This document shows, in pieces, positions 16,368-25,842 of a DNA stretch of 64,000 nt (position 1 is the stretch's first letter; each line of letters starts with the position of its first letter). Under the pieces are notes generated by a model that saw only the letters and a list, made by a program, of their open reading frames with translations, searched no databases and was not told the DNA's origin. Source of the DNA: Deltaproteobacteria bacterium (GTDB taxonomy: Bacteria; Desulfobacterota; Syntrophia; Syntrophales; UBA2210); assembly GCA_019313905.1 (NCBI GenBank), contig JAFDAI010000007.1:1-64000 (forward strand). The letters are read 5' to 3'. Position numbers and translations under genes: made by a program.

Positions 16368-18464
16368 ATGGCGAGACTGACCGAACAGGAACAGCAGGAG
16401 ATTATCCGCTATATCGAAGCGGATAAACCGTTGCCGGACAAATACCGTTTCCTCTTATTTGAGGACAAGCGCGAGGTGGAACTGGTCTGGAGTGGCAAGA
16501 CGAGCGAGGTCTGCAATATCGTTCTCCCGTTTCAAGTGATCGAGCAGGTGGATGAGCCGCGGGCCGAGAAGCCGGAGGATACAGCGGCCCAGTTGTCTCT
16601 TTTTGACGAGCGCGGGCGGCAGCTCAAAGGCTGGACGAATAAACTCATCTGGGGCGACAATAAGCTGATTCTCGCGTCGTTGAAGAACGGGCCGCTGCGT
16701 GAGGAGATTGAGACCCAGGGCGGACTGAAACTGATCTACATCGATCCCCCATTCGACGTGGGCGCGGATTTTTCGATGGATATAGAGATCCCGTCTTCCG
16801 ACGGGACCTCTGACACCTTCACGAAGAAGCCAAACATCCTGGAAGAGATCGCCTACCGCGACACCTGGGGCAAAGGCGCGGATTCGTTCATTGCCATGAT
16901 CTACGAACGGCTCGTTCTCATGCGTGATCTTTTGGCCGAGGACGGGAGCATATATGTGCATTGTGATTGGCGGGTTAATAGTCACATCCGGATGGTTTTA
17001 GATGAAGTATTTGGAGCGGATAGATTTATAAATGAAATTGTGTGGTGTTATACATCTGGCGGGAAAAGTGTCAGGATGTTTTCCAAAAAGCACGACACCA
17101 TACTTTTTTATTCAAAAACCAGTGGCTATATATTTAATGATGATGATGTAAGAATTCCGTATAGCGAAAAAACGTTAGCTAATTATAAAAAAGGGTTAAT
17201 GGGATCGTCTTACACTGCTGAAGTGAAGTTAAACGAGAAAGGTAAAATCCCTGAAGATTATTGGAATATTTCAATAGCAACGAAAAGTTTAATTGAGAAT
17301 CTCGGATACCCAACTCAGAAACCAGAACAACTTATTGAACGCATAATCAAAGCCTCTTCCAACGAAGGCGACCTCGTGGCCGATTTCTTCTGCGGTTCCG
17401 GCACCACGGCTGCGGTGGCTGAGAAGTTGAACCGAAAGTGGATCGTCAGCGACCTGGGCAAATTCGCCATCCACACCACGCGCAAGCGAATGATCGGCGT
17501 TCAGCGTCAACTTAAGGATGATGGCAAGGACTACCGTGCCTTTGAGATCCTCAACCTGGGCAAGTATGAGCGGCAGCACTACATCGGCGTAAACCTGAAC
17601 CTGCGCGAGGAAGAGCAGCAAAAACAGATCGAAGAGAAGGAGGCCGCATTCCTCGACCTGATCCTGCGCGCCTATCGTGCAGAGAAGACCGAAGGCTTCG
17701 GCACCTTCCACGGCAAGAAGGCTGGACGGCTTGTCGCTGTCGGCCCGGTTAACCTGCCCGTGACGCGACTCTTCGTCGAAGAGATCATTCTGGAGTGCCG
17801 CAAAAAGCACATTACGAAGGTGGACATCCTGGGCTTTGAATTCGAAATGGGACTGTTCCCGAACGTGCTGGACGAGGCACGCGCCAAGGGGATCGACATC
17901 GCGCCGAAGTACATCCCGGCCGAGGTTTTCGACAAGCGGGCGGTGGAGAAGAATCAAGTGGTGTTCCATGATGTGGCGTTCATCGAGGTTAAACCGCATG
18001 TAAAGAAGAACAGCGCGGCAGTGGAGTTGACCGATTTTTCTGTTTTCTATTCGCAGGACTCTATCGCCAACGCCGAGGCCGCCATCAAGAATAAGGGCAG
18101 TCGCATAGTTGTGGAGAAGGGGCAGATAGTGAAGGTGAGCAAAGACAAGGACGGCATCGTCAACCGTGAAGTGCTCACAAAAAACTGGACCGACTGGATC
18201 GACTACTGGGCAGTGGATTTCGACTTCGAGAGCAAGCGCGAGATCATCCGGGTGAAAGACGAAGACAGTAGGGAGTGGGAAGAACGCTGGACAGGGGATT
18301 TTATATTCGAGAACGAGTGGCAGTCATTCCGGACAAAGAAAGACCGCTCCCTGGAACTGAAGAGCATTTTCCACGAATGCACGCCGGGACGGCGCAAGCT
18401 CGCAGTAAAGGTGGTGGACATCTTCGGCAACGACACGATGACCATTGTTGAGGTGACGGTATGA
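16368..18464 (+). CDS. type III restriction-modification DNA methyltransferase (Mod)
   Basis: A 698-residue beta-class adenine-N6 DNA methyltransferase. Motif IV is DPPF at 126-129 and motif I is DFFCGSGTT at 339-347; the order IV then I with the target domain between defines the beta class. Length and the large C-terminal region fit Mod subunits, which recognise the target and are required by Res for cleavage. Bases about 16975-17340, between motifs IV and I, are strikingly AT-rich (27-45% GC per line) against about 62% just after, so the specificity part looks swapped in. It overlaps the next gene by four bases (ATGA). Confidence 0.9.
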   Translation: MARLTEQEQQEIIRYIEADKPLPDKYRFLLFEDKREVELVWSGKTSEVCNIVLPFQVIEQVDEPRAEKPEDTAAQLSLFDERGRQLKGWTNKLIWGDNKLILASLKNGPLREEIETQGGLKLIYIDPPFDVGADFSMDIEIPSSDGTSDTFTKKPNILEEIAYRDTWGKGADSFIAMIYERLVLMRDLLAEDGSIYVHCDWRVNSHIRMVLDEVFGADRFINEIVWCYTSGGKSVRMFSKKHDTILFYSKTSGYIFNDDDVRIPYSEKTLANYKKGLMGSSYTAEVKLNEKGKIPEDYWNISIATKSLIENLGYPTQKPEQLIERIIKASSNEGDLVADFFCGSGTTAAVAEKLNRKWIVSDLGKFAIHTTRKRMIGVQRQLKDDGKDYRAFEILNLGKYERQHYIGVNLNLREEEQQKQIEEKEAAFLDLILRAYRAEKTEGFGTFHGKKAGRLVAVGPVNLPVTRLFVEEIILECRKKHITKVDILGFEFEMGLFPNVLDEARAKGIDIAPKYIPAEVFDKRAVEKNQVVFHDVAFIEVKPHVKKNSAAVELTDFSVFYSQDSIANAEAAIKNKGSRIVVEKGQIVKVSKDKDGIVNREVLTKNWTDWIDYWAVDFDFESKREIIRVKDEDSREWEERWTGDFIFENEWQSFRTKKDRSLELKSIFHECTPGRRKLAVKVVDIFGNDTMTIVEVTV

Positions 18465-19288
18465 GCAAAACGCAGAAGATCGAAATTCTTGACAGGGAAA
18501 TCGCCCTTCAGACCAGAAATAAGGAAGATTATATCTGTATCACCGATATTGCACGGTATAAAAATTCAGACCGTACCGATGATTTGATCAGAAATTGGCT
18601 AAGAAACAGGAACACAATTGAGTTTCTCGGCATATGGGAGCATCTGAATAATCCAGATTTTAAACCCGTCGAATTCGACGGGTTTAAAAAACAGGCGGGA
18701 CTCAACAGTTTCACCCTTACACCCAAGCAGTGGATTGAAAAAACCGGCGCCATTGGTATTTTTTCCAAGGCGGGACGCTACGGAGGCACCTACGCGCATA
18801 AGGACATCGCCTTTGAGTTTGCATCATGGATATCCGTTGAATTCAAGCTCTACCTTATCAAGGAATTCCAACGACTCAAAGAAGAGGACTTCAAGCAGCT
18901 CGGCTGGGATATCAAAAGGAATCTTGCAAAAATCAACTACCGCATCCATACCGACGCAATCAAGGAGAACCTTGTGCCGCCGGAACTCACGCCGCAGCAG
19001 ATAAACCTGGTTTATGCCACGGAGGCGGATGTGCTGAATATGGCGCTCTTTGGAATGACGGCGAAGGACTGGCGCGAGAACAACCGTGGCAAGAAAGGTA
19101 ATATCAGAGATTATGCCAATGTCTCCCATCTGGTTTGTCTCTCTAATCTGGAAAACCTCAACGCCCTTTTTATTAATGAAGACCTGGCCCAGAAAGACCG
19201 GCTGATAAAGCTGAACGCCATTGCCATTCAGCAGATGAAGCTTCTTATCGATGACCATGGCATCAGAAAGCTGGAAGGAGGGGAATAA
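18461..19288 (+). CDS. KilA-N domain protein between mod and res
   Basis: A 275-residue protein with an N-terminal KilA-N DNA-binding domain (YICITDIARYKNSDRTDDLI, WLRNRNTIEFLG, GRYGGTYAHKDIAFEFASW). This domain is typical of phage and DNA-virus proteins. The C-terminal 130 residues (LTPQQINLVYATEADVLNMA onwards) resemble the partner region often attached to KilA-N. Start and stop overlap mod and res by a few bases, so the three genes are translationally coupled. It might regulate the system or contribute to DNA recognition; neither is shown by the sequence. Confidence 0.88.
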   Translation: MSKTQKIEILDREIALQTRNKEDYICITDIARYKNSDRTDDLIRNWLRNRNTIEFLGIWEHLNNPDFKPVEFDGFKKQAGLNSFTLTPKQWIEKTGAIGIFSKAGRYGGTYAHKDIAFEFASWISVEFKLYLIKEFQRLKEEDFKQLGWDIKRNLAKINYRIHTDAIKENLVPPELTPQQINLVYATEADVLNMALFGMTAKDWRENNRGKKGNIRDYANVSHLVCLSNLENLNALFINEDLAQKDRLIKLNAIAIQQMKLLIDDHGIRKLEGGE

Positions 19289-21981
19289 TGGCGCTACACA
19301 AAAACTTCCCAGATTCACCACATGCTGTCCTCGATCCGGACATCCGCTGGTTTCCTGCTGATGAAGCCTTGCGGGAAACGAGCATGGACAAACTCATGCC
19401 GCCTCTGGTATCGCAACTACGCAAGAAAGTGAAAGAGTTCCGGGACGGCGGCTACGTCGGCGCGGCCGACACCAGCAAGAGCCTGCTTAACTGGTGGTTC
19501 AATACTCCGCACATGCTGGAGCAGACTGGCGGAGCTATGATCCAGTTTCAGTACTATTTCGCCCAACGCGAAGCATTGGAAACAATTGTTTATCTGTACG
19601 ATGTTGCAGGCGTTGAGGATAAGTACGACATGATGCGTTTCGACGCGACTGGCCTCGTGTCGGGAACCAGCTTCGACGAGACATGGCGGCGCTTTGTAGT
19701 CAAGATGGCTACAGGAAGCGGCAAGACAAAGGTGCTCAGCCTTGCGCTCGCGTGGAGTTTCTTCCACAAACTCTACGAGCCGGACTCACAACTGGCACGC
19801 AACTTCCTGGTAATCACGCCCAACATAATTGTGCTGGATCGTATCTATAAGGATTTCCAAGGACTGCGTATTTTCTTTGAAGACCCGGTGCTTCCAGACA
19901 ACGGCGTGGATGGTCACAACTGGCGCGATGATTTTCAACTCACCCTGCACAAGCAAGACGAGGTCACCATCACCAGACCCACCGGTAATATCTTCCTCAC
20001 CAATATTCACCGGGTTTATTCGGGCGAGGACGTCCCCCCTTCACCGAACGATGAAAACACCATGGATTATTTCCTGGGCAAACGGCCTACCGGGGCGACC
20101 ACGGATTCCAAGGTGGATTTGGGTATGATCGTCCGGGATATCGACGAGTTGATGGTCTTGAATGACGAGGCACACCACATCCACGATCCGCGCATGGCCT
20201 GGTTCAAATCCATAGAAGACATTCATAACCGGCTGCTTCAAAAAGGTGGTTCGCTTGCCTTGCAGGTGGATACGACGGCCACACCCAAGCACAACAACGG
20301 CGCTATCTTCGTGCAGACCATCGCCGATTATCCGCTGGTGGAAGCAATCTCTCAGAACGTAGTCAAACACCCTGTCCTGCCCGACGCGCCCAGCCGTGCC
20401 AAGCTCTCCGAGCGGCAAAGCGCGAAATACACTGAAAAGTACGCCGATTACATTGATCTGGGCGTGATCGAATGGCGGAAGGCGTATATTGAGCACGAAA
20501 AGGTGGGCAAAAAGGCTATCCTGTTCGTGATGACCGACGACACGCGCAACTGCGATGATGTCGCGGAATATCTGGAAGGTCACTATCCCGACTTAAAGGA
20601 CGCTGTCCTGGTTATCCATACAAAGAACAACGGCGAGATTTCCGAGGTGCAGTCAGGTAAAGCCAAAGAAGAACTGGAAGGCTTACGCAAACAGGCCAAT
20701 GAGATTGACAACGCCGATAACCGGTTCAAGGCCATAATCTCCGTGATGATGCTCAAAGAGGGGTGGGACGTGAAGAATGTCACCACCATCGTGGGCTTGC
20801 GCGCCTATTCTGCCAAGAGTAACATTCTCCCGGAACAGACGCTGGGCCGTGGACTTCGGAAGATGTACCCAGAGGATGTGCCCGAGCAAGTCAGTGTAGT
20901 CGGCACCAATGCCTTTATGGACTTTGTCGAATCTATCCAGGCCGAAGGCGTGGTTCTGGAACGTAAGGCGATGGGGGAAGGGACTGCGCCCAAAACGCCG
21001 CTGGTGGTGGAGATTGACAGAGAGAACGAGAAGAAAGACATTGATGCGCTGGACATTGAAATCCCTATTCTTACACCCCGCGTCTACCGCGAATATAAAA
21101 ACCTCAACGACCTGGACGTGGCCGCGCTGGGACATCAACACGTGGCCTACCTGCAGTTTAGTGAGGAAGAGCAACGGGAGATCGTCTTCAAGGACATCAC
21201 CACCGGTGAAGTCACCCATACCACGATTCTCGACACGGCCGGTGTCGCCGATTACCGCAGCGTGATCGGCTATTTTGCGCAAACCATCATGAAGGATTTG
21301 CGGCTGGTCAGCGGCTACGACGTTCTCTACGGCAAAGTCAAAGCATTCGTACAGGATGAGTTATTTGACCGCCCGGTAGAACTTGAAAGCCCCAACACGC
21401 TACGCAACCTGTCCGAACTGGTCCCAACAAAAATGCTGATAGAAACTTTCAAGAAGGCGATTAACGCTCTTACCGTGCAAGACAAGGGCAACGCCGAAAT
21501 CCGCGACACTATCAAACTTCGCCAGACCCGCCCGTTTGTAGCCAAAGATCAGGGCTACCTGGTCCCGAAGAAAAGCGTCTTCAACCGAATCATTGGTGAC
21601 AGCCAACTGGAACTCCGCTTCGCCGGTTTCCTCGAAGATTGTTCAGACGTGCTGTCATACGCAAAAAACTATCTGGCCGTGCATTTCAAGCTCGATTACG
21701 TGAACTCCGATGGAGATATCTCCAACTACTACCCGGATTTTATGGTCAAGCTGTCGGGCAAGCGGATTGTCATTGCCGAAACCAAAGGGCAGGAAGATTT
21801 GGACGTGCCACTGAAGATGGCGCGGCTGCGGCAATGGTGCGAAGACATCAACGAGATGCAGTCTGATGTAACGTATGATTTCGTGTACGTGGACGAGGAA
21901 AGCTTCGAGAAATATAAACCGAAGTCGTTTGCGGATTTACTGGCCGGCTTTCGAGAATATAAAGGGGAACCACCTTTGTAG
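19288..21981 (+). CDS. type III restriction enzyme Res subunit (DEAD/DEAH helicase-nuclease)
   Basis: An 897-residue SF2 helicase-like translocase with a C-terminal nuclease. Walker A is MATGSGKT (140-147) and motif II is DEAH (293-296); ITVMMLKEGWDVKN-like motif V (here ISVMMLKEGWDVKN) and LGRGLRKM motif VI are present. The C-terminal domain has YYPDFMVKLSGKR and AETKG (E831, K833), a PD-(D/E)xK site. It should cleave DNA together with the Mod protein when two inversely oriented sites are met. All key motifs are intact, so the system appears functional. It ends the accessory island. Confidence 0.92.
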   Translation: MALHKNFPDSPHAVLDPDIRWFPADEALRETSMDKLMPPLVSQLRKKVKEFRDGGYVGAADTSKSLLNWWFNTPHMLEQTGGAMIQFQYYFAQREALETIVYLYDVAGVEDKYDMMRFDATGLVSGTSFDETWRRFVVKMATGSGKTKVLSLALAWSFFHKLYEPDSQLARNFLVITPNIIVLDRIYKDFQGLRIFFEDPVLPDNGVDGHNWRDDFQLTLHKQDEVTITRPTGNIFLTNIHRVYSGEDVPPSPNDENTMDYFLGKRPTGATTDSKVDLGMIVRDIDELMVLNDEAHHIHDPRMAWFKSIEDIHNRLLQKGGSLALQVDTTATPKHNNGAIFVQTIADYPLVEAISQNVVKHPVLPDAPSRAKLSERQSAKYTEKYADYIDLGVIEWRKAYIEHEKVGKKAILFVMTDDTRNCDDVAEYLEGHYPDLKDAVLVIHTKNNGEISEVQSGKAKEELEGLRKQANEIDNADNRFKAIISVMMLKEGWDVKNVTTIVGLRAYSAKSNILPEQTLGRGLRKMYPEDVPEQVSVVGTNAFMDFVESIQAEGVVLERKAMGEGTAPKTPLVVEIDRENEKKDIDALDIEIPILTPRVYREYKNLNDLDVAALGHQHVAYLQFSEEEQREIVFKDITTGEVTHTTILDTAGVADYRSVIGYFAQTIMKDLRLVSGYDVLYGKVKAFVQDELFDRPVELESPNTLRNLSELVPTKMLIETFKKAINALTVQDKGNAEIRDTIKLRQTRPFVAKDQGYLVPKKSVFNRIIGDSQLELRFAGFLEDCSDVLSYAKNYLAVHFKLDYVNSDGDISNYYPDFMVKLSGKRIVIAETKGQEDLDVPLKMARLRQWCEDINEMQSDVTYDFVYVDEESFEKYKPKSFADLLAGFREYKGEPPL

Positions 21982-22030
21982 TCTATAGAACGAACATCGT
22001 TAAATCAAAAAGAAGGAGAAGAAGATTACA

Positions 22031-22387
22031 ATGTTAGAGGATCCAAAAGTATTTCTGAAAAGTTTGCAAAGCGCAATTGAAGGGTTTTCCAGGGTCGATA
22101 AAGAGAGTCTGAAAGCATTTGGAAATCTCAATGAAACTGCTCTCAAACCAGGGTCTCTGGACCGGAAGACTAAGACGTTAATGTGTGTTGCTATCGGAAT
22201 AGCCACTCACTGCGAATACTGCATTTCCGCCCGCACTGCGCAAGCTGTTCAAGCTGGCGCCACACGTGAAGAGCTTATAGAGACTGCATCGGTTGGTCTT
22301 ATGATGGGAGGCAGCCTGGCAATGGGCCCCATTGTGACACTGTTTGTAGACACTATTAATATGCTTGTTCCAGAGACAGGTAAATAG
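22031..22387 (+). CDS. carboxymuconolactone decarboxylase family protein
   Basis: A 118-residue AhpD/CMD-fold protein. The CEYC motif in GIATHCEYCISARTAQAVQAGA is the redox CxxC and proton-relay region of AhpD-like peroxidases and related enzymes. Such small CMD proteins are often encoded next to acyl-CoA metabolism genes. It has AAGAAGGAGAAGA upstream. The sequence around its stop codon recurs downstream of the next gene (24421-24452). The actual substrate is unknown. Confidence 0.85.
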   Translation: MLEDPKVFLKSLQSAIEGFSRVDKESLKAFGNLNETALKPGSLDRKTKTLMCVAIGIATHCEYCISARTAQAVQAGATREELIETASVGLMMGGSLAMGPIVTLFVDTINMLVPETGK

Positions 22388-22400
22388 CAGATTAGAAAAG
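22369..22400 (+). repeat. direct repeat, left copy flanking the PrpE-like gene
   Basis: TCCAGAGACAGGTAAATAGC followed by A-rich sequence matches 24421-24452 at 29 or 30 of about 31 positions. This copy contains the stop codon of the CMD gene. Confidence 0.7.
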
Positions 22401-22409
22401 GGGGACAAT

Positions 22410-24302
22410 ATGACGACTGATTATTCTGAAATCTATGAACGCTCCATCAATCATCCTGAAGAATTCTGGGGAGAGGCTGCTGAGGCGGTACAGTGGGAGA
22501 AAAAGTGGGACAAGGTACTGGATGACAGCAACAAGCCATTCTACAAATGGTTTGTCGGAGGCAAACTGAACACCTGCTACAATGCATTGGATTATCATGT
22601 ACAAAACGGTCGGGAAAGCCAGACAGCCATAATCTACGACAGCCCTGTAACAGATACGATCAGGAAAATGACCTACAGCGAACTCCTTGAGGCAGTTTCA
22701 ATGTTTGCAGGTGTCCTTAGAGACCTTGGAGTATCAAAGGGAGATACTGTTATCATCTATATGCCCATGATCCCGGAAACCGTGGTCTCTATACTTGCCT
22801 GCGCGAGGATAGGCGCCGTGCATTCCGTGGTATTCGGAGGATTTGCACCCAACGAGCTGGCAATCCGCATAGACGACGCGAAACCAAAGGTCATGGTATC
22901 CGCGTCCTGCGGTATTGAAGGGGAAAAAATCCTTCCCTACAAACCGCTTCTGGATAAGGCAATCGAAATATCTGAACACAAGCCGGGAAAATGCGTTATC
23001 TTCCAGCGCCCACAGGTTGAAGCTCCACTTGTACTGGGTCGCGACTTTGACTGGGAAACCCTGATGAGCAAATCTCAGCCGGCGGATTGCGTCGCGGTAT
23101 CGGCTACAGATCCCCTTTACATACTCTACACATCCGGAACAACCGGCAAACCGAAGGGCGTGGTGCGTGACAATGGCGGTCACGCTGTAGCAATGAAATG
23201 GTCGATGAAATACCTCTACGACGTAAATCCGGGTGAAGTCTACTGGGCCGCGTCTGATCTAGGATGGGCTGTCGGTCATTCATACATCGTGTACGCCCCA
23301 CTGCTGACAGGCTGCACGACCGTCCTGTATGAGGGGAAACCTGTCGGGACTCCGGATCCGGGGGCATTCTGGCGCGTCATCTCCGAACATGGAGTTTCAG
23401 CACTGTTTACGGCTCCGACAGCATTCCGCGCCATAAAGAGAGAGGACCCGGATGCGGAATATCTGAAAAAATATGATATAGGATCGTTGCGGTATCTCTT
23501 TCTGGCCGGAGAACGACTTGATCCCGACACCTACCATTGGGCGGTTGATATGCTGAAGATACCGGTAATCGATCACTGGTGGCAGACGGAAACCGGGTGG
23601 GGCTGTGCCGCGAATTGCATGGGAATCGAGCAGTTTCCAATAAAAGCAGGCTCCCCTACAAAGGCCGTTCCGGGATATGACGTGCAGATTGTGGATTCAG
23701 AGGGAATACAACTCCCTGCCGGGGAAGACGGCATTATAGCAATCAAACTTCCCCTCCCCCCGGGGTGCCTGCCGACCCTGTGGAACGACGATAAGCGATT
23801 TCTTGAATATGTAACCGAAATACCGGGATTTTATGTGACCGGCGATGGGGGACATATAGACGAAGACGGTTATCTCTTCATAATGGGTCGCCTTGATGAC
23901 GTCATAAATGTGGCAGGTCACAGGCTCTCCACCGGCTCCATGGAAGAGATCATGGCAGAGCACAGGGCCGTAGCGGAGTGCGCCGTGCTTGGAGCAAATG
24001 ACCGGTTGAAGGGCCAGGTTCCTGTCGGGTTTGCCGTCCTGAAGTCCGGGGTTGATCGCGATCCGGATGAAGTCACCAGGGAACTGGTACAGATGGTGCG
24101 GTCAAGTATCGGGGCCGTTGCCTGCTTCAAACAGTGCGCCATCGTCAATGCCCTGCCCAAGACCCGCTCCGGCAAGATACTGAGAGGAACCATGCGCAAG
24201 ATAGCCAATGGCGAAGATTATACTATTCCCTCGACGATTGAAGATGAATCCGTTCTCAGCGATATTGAAGAGGCAACGGCAAAGATAGGTCTGGGAAAAT
24301 AA
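22410..24302 (+). CDS. prpE: propionyl-/acetyl-CoA synthetase (PrpE-like)
   Basis: A 630-residue AMP-forming acyl-CoA synthetase. The ATP motif YTSGTTGKPKG, the A5 region and the C-terminal acetylation site PKTRSGKILR are present. Features such as YNALDYHVQNGRESQTAIIY and ASCGIEGEKILPYKPLL match PrpE (propionate-CoA ligase) and ACSS3 more than classical Acs. It activates propionate or acetate with ATP and CoA in the cytoplasm. The ATG at 22410 follows AAAAGGGGGAC; the track start lies in the preceding gene. It is flanked by short direct repeats that hint at duplication or insertion. Confidence 0.85.
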   Translation: MTTDYSEIYERSINHPEEFWGEAAEAVQWEKKWDKVLDDSNKPFYKWFVGGKLNTCYNALDYHVQNGRESQTAIIYDSPVTDTIRKMTYSELLEAVSMFAGVLRDLGVSKGDTVIIYMPMIPETVVSILACARIGAVHSVVFGGFAPNELAIRIDDAKPKVMVSASCGIEGEKILPYKPLLDKAIEISEHKPGKCVIFQRPQVEAPLVLGRDFDWETLMSKSQPADCVAVSATDPLYILYTSGTTGKPKGVVRDNGGHAVAMKWSMKYLYDVNPGEVYWAASDLGWAVGHSYIVYAPLLTGCTTVLYEGKPVGTPDPGAFWRVISEHGVSALFTAPTAFRAIKREDPDAEYLKKYDIGSLRYLFLAGERLDPDTYHWAVDMLKIPVIDHWWQTETGWGCAANCMGIEQFPIKAGSPTKAVPGYDVQIVDSEGIQLPAGEDGIIAIKLPLPPGCLPTLWNDDKRFLEYVTEIPGFYVTGDGGHIDEDGYLFIMGRLDDVINVAGHRLSTGSMEEIMAEHRAVAECAVLGANDRLKGQVPVGFAVLKSGVDRDPDEVTRELVQMVRSSIGAVACFKQCAIVNALPKTRSGKILRGTMRKIANGEDYTIPSTIEDESVLSDIEEATAKIGLGK

Positions 24303-24579
24303 GACAGAATGGAAGATATCCTGCAGAGGGCAATCGACAAAAAAACAGAAGGTCCTGTCTGTCTGAATATGGCCCATACTATGGGGTAAGGTCACAATAA
24401 CGCGAGAGGGGCTTGCAGACTCCAGAGACAGGTAAATAGCAAATGAGAAAAAATGAGAAAAGGGGAAAGAATGGCCCCCCGTTTGCCCCTTATAGGAAAA
24501 GTGCGTAATCCCGCCTTGGCGGGACCATTCTTCAAAGAAATGACTTATAAACGAACTTACACAAAAAAGTTGAATTATC
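24303..24579. other. intergenic region with duplicated tail and palindrome
   Basis: Contains a 26-codon ORF (24309-24389, MEDILQRAIDKKTEG..., no homologue known to me), the right copy of the direct repeat (24421-24452), and a palindrome TCCCGCCTTGGCGGGA (around 24512-24527) that may terminate transcription. No proper gene is supported. Confidence 0.5.
24421..24452 (+). repeat. direct repeat, right copy flanking the PrpE-like gene
   Basis: Near copy of 22369-22400 including GACAGGTAAATAGCA. It is outside any gene and looks like the relic of a second CMD-gene end, implying a tandem duplication with loss, or an insertion of the PrpE-like gene. Confidence 0.7.
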
Positions 24580-25758
24580 ATGCGAGTGCTCATCGCCACT
24601 ACATGTAAGCCCGACGATCGAAAGACCCTTTGTGTAATCCGTGCACTGGCGTTGAGTGGCGCTCAGGTCACAGTGGGTGGGGATCGATTTCTGGGCGAAG
24701 CATTCTACTCTCGATTCTCAGATCGAAGAATTCGCTACCCACATCCCAAAGATGACATAAATGGATTCATTCAATGTTTGATGCATCATGTTGCTGGCCA
24801 GAAATATGATGTCTTGCTGCCGATGTGTAACTACACAACAATCGCGCTCGCAGCTCATCGAGAGGAATTCAGCCCATATGTTCGAGTACCCGTGCCAGAT
24901 TATGACTCGCTCTTTCAAACTCGAGATAAGCTGCAAACCCTTGAAATCGCTCGCCAGATCGGGATTGAAACACCTCTCACGTACTGTGTACATGAGAGTC
25001 AGGAGTTGGAAGCGATAGCTGAAAAAATCAGCTACCCTTGTGTAATCAAACCGAGGCAAGGGGCTGCTGGAATTGGGCTTATGTTCCCCGGCTCGAAGGA
25101 GGCCTTGATACGGTGCTACAACAGCCTGCCTTCAAAATCTGACATGGTGTTCGTTTATGATCGTCCTCTTGTGCAAGAATACGTGCCGGGTGAAGTCCAC
25201 GATGTATGTCTCCTGTTCAATCGGGGACAAGCGCGTGCTGCGCTAACTCAAAAAAGACTGAAGATGTATCCACGCCGTGGAGGTGTTGGAATTCTTAATG
25301 AAACAACCGACGAGCCGGTACTGAGGGATCAGGCGATTGCGCTTCTTGAGGCCATGAGATGGCACGGTCCCGCTCAAGTGGAATTCAAAATCGATCCAAG
25401 AGATGGAACTGCCAAATTGATGGAAGTCAACGGGCGGTTCTGGGGAACATTAGATCTCTCGATCCAGGCAGGTATGAACTTCCCTTTGATGGCGTGCAAG
25501 ATGGCGATCGATGGTGATATTGACCCAGGTTTTGAGTATAAGATTGGTCTGCGGTACCGCTGGGCGTTTCCATTTGGACTGCTTTATGCCATGGAGACGG
25601 GGGGAGGGTGGAGTTCGCTACGGGAATTCTTTCGCTTCGAGCCCAACTCGGTGTCCGATTTCCGGCCTTTGGATCCGTTGCCAACTTTAGCCGAGATTCT
25701 CTATATCGCCCGTCGTGTGTGGTGGCACCGTAGTATTCGACCAACTCGAAGCGGATAG
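24580..25758 (+). CDS. ATP-grasp domain protein
   Basis: A 392-residue protein with the ATP-grasp fold: an N-terminal pre-ATP-grasp Rossmann domain (MRVLIATTCKPDDRKTLCVI), the ATP-binding lysine strand YPCVIKPRQGAAGIGL, VQEYVPGEVHDV, and the metal-binding end QVEFKIDPRDGTAKLMEVNGRFWG. It belongs to the carbamoyl-phosphate-synthase-like/PylC-like group that ligates a carboxylate to an amine or thiol. The substrate is not predictable. Codon choice differs somewhat from the neighbours and there is no clear ribosome site, so it may have been acquired. It stands alone between two acyl-CoA synthetases. Confidence 0.82.
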   Translation: MRVLIATTCKPDDRKTLCVIRALALSGAQVTVGGDRFLGEAFYSRFSDRRIRYPHPKDDINGFIQCLMHHVAGQKYDVLLPMCNYTTIALAAHREEFSPYVRVPVPDYDSLFQTRDKLQTLEIARQIGIETPLTYCVHESQELEAIAEKISYPCVIKPRQGAAGIGLMFPGSKEALIRCYNSLPSKSDMVFVYDRPLVQEYVPGEVHDVCLLFNRGQARAALTQKRLKMYPRRGGVGILNETTDEPVLRDQAIALLEAMRWHGPAQVEFKIDPRDGTAKLMEVNGRFWGTLDLSIQAGMNFPLMACKMAIDGDIDPGFEYKIGLRYRWAFPFGLLYAMETGGGWSSLREFFRFEPNSVSDFRPLDPLPTLAEILYIARRVWWHRSIRPTRSG

Positions 25759-25842
25759 CCAGCGGAACGAATGGGGGGATCAGTCTGGGTTTAGGTACAG
25801 GTTAGATGGTTTAATCGGAAAAAGGAGGTGCAAGGAGATCCT

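Noticed and set aside
24471-24608. Plus-strand ORF starting MAPRLPLIGKV just before the ATP-grasp gene
   Set aside because: It runs through a palindrome and overlaps the start of the ATP-grasp gene in another frame; no coding signal.
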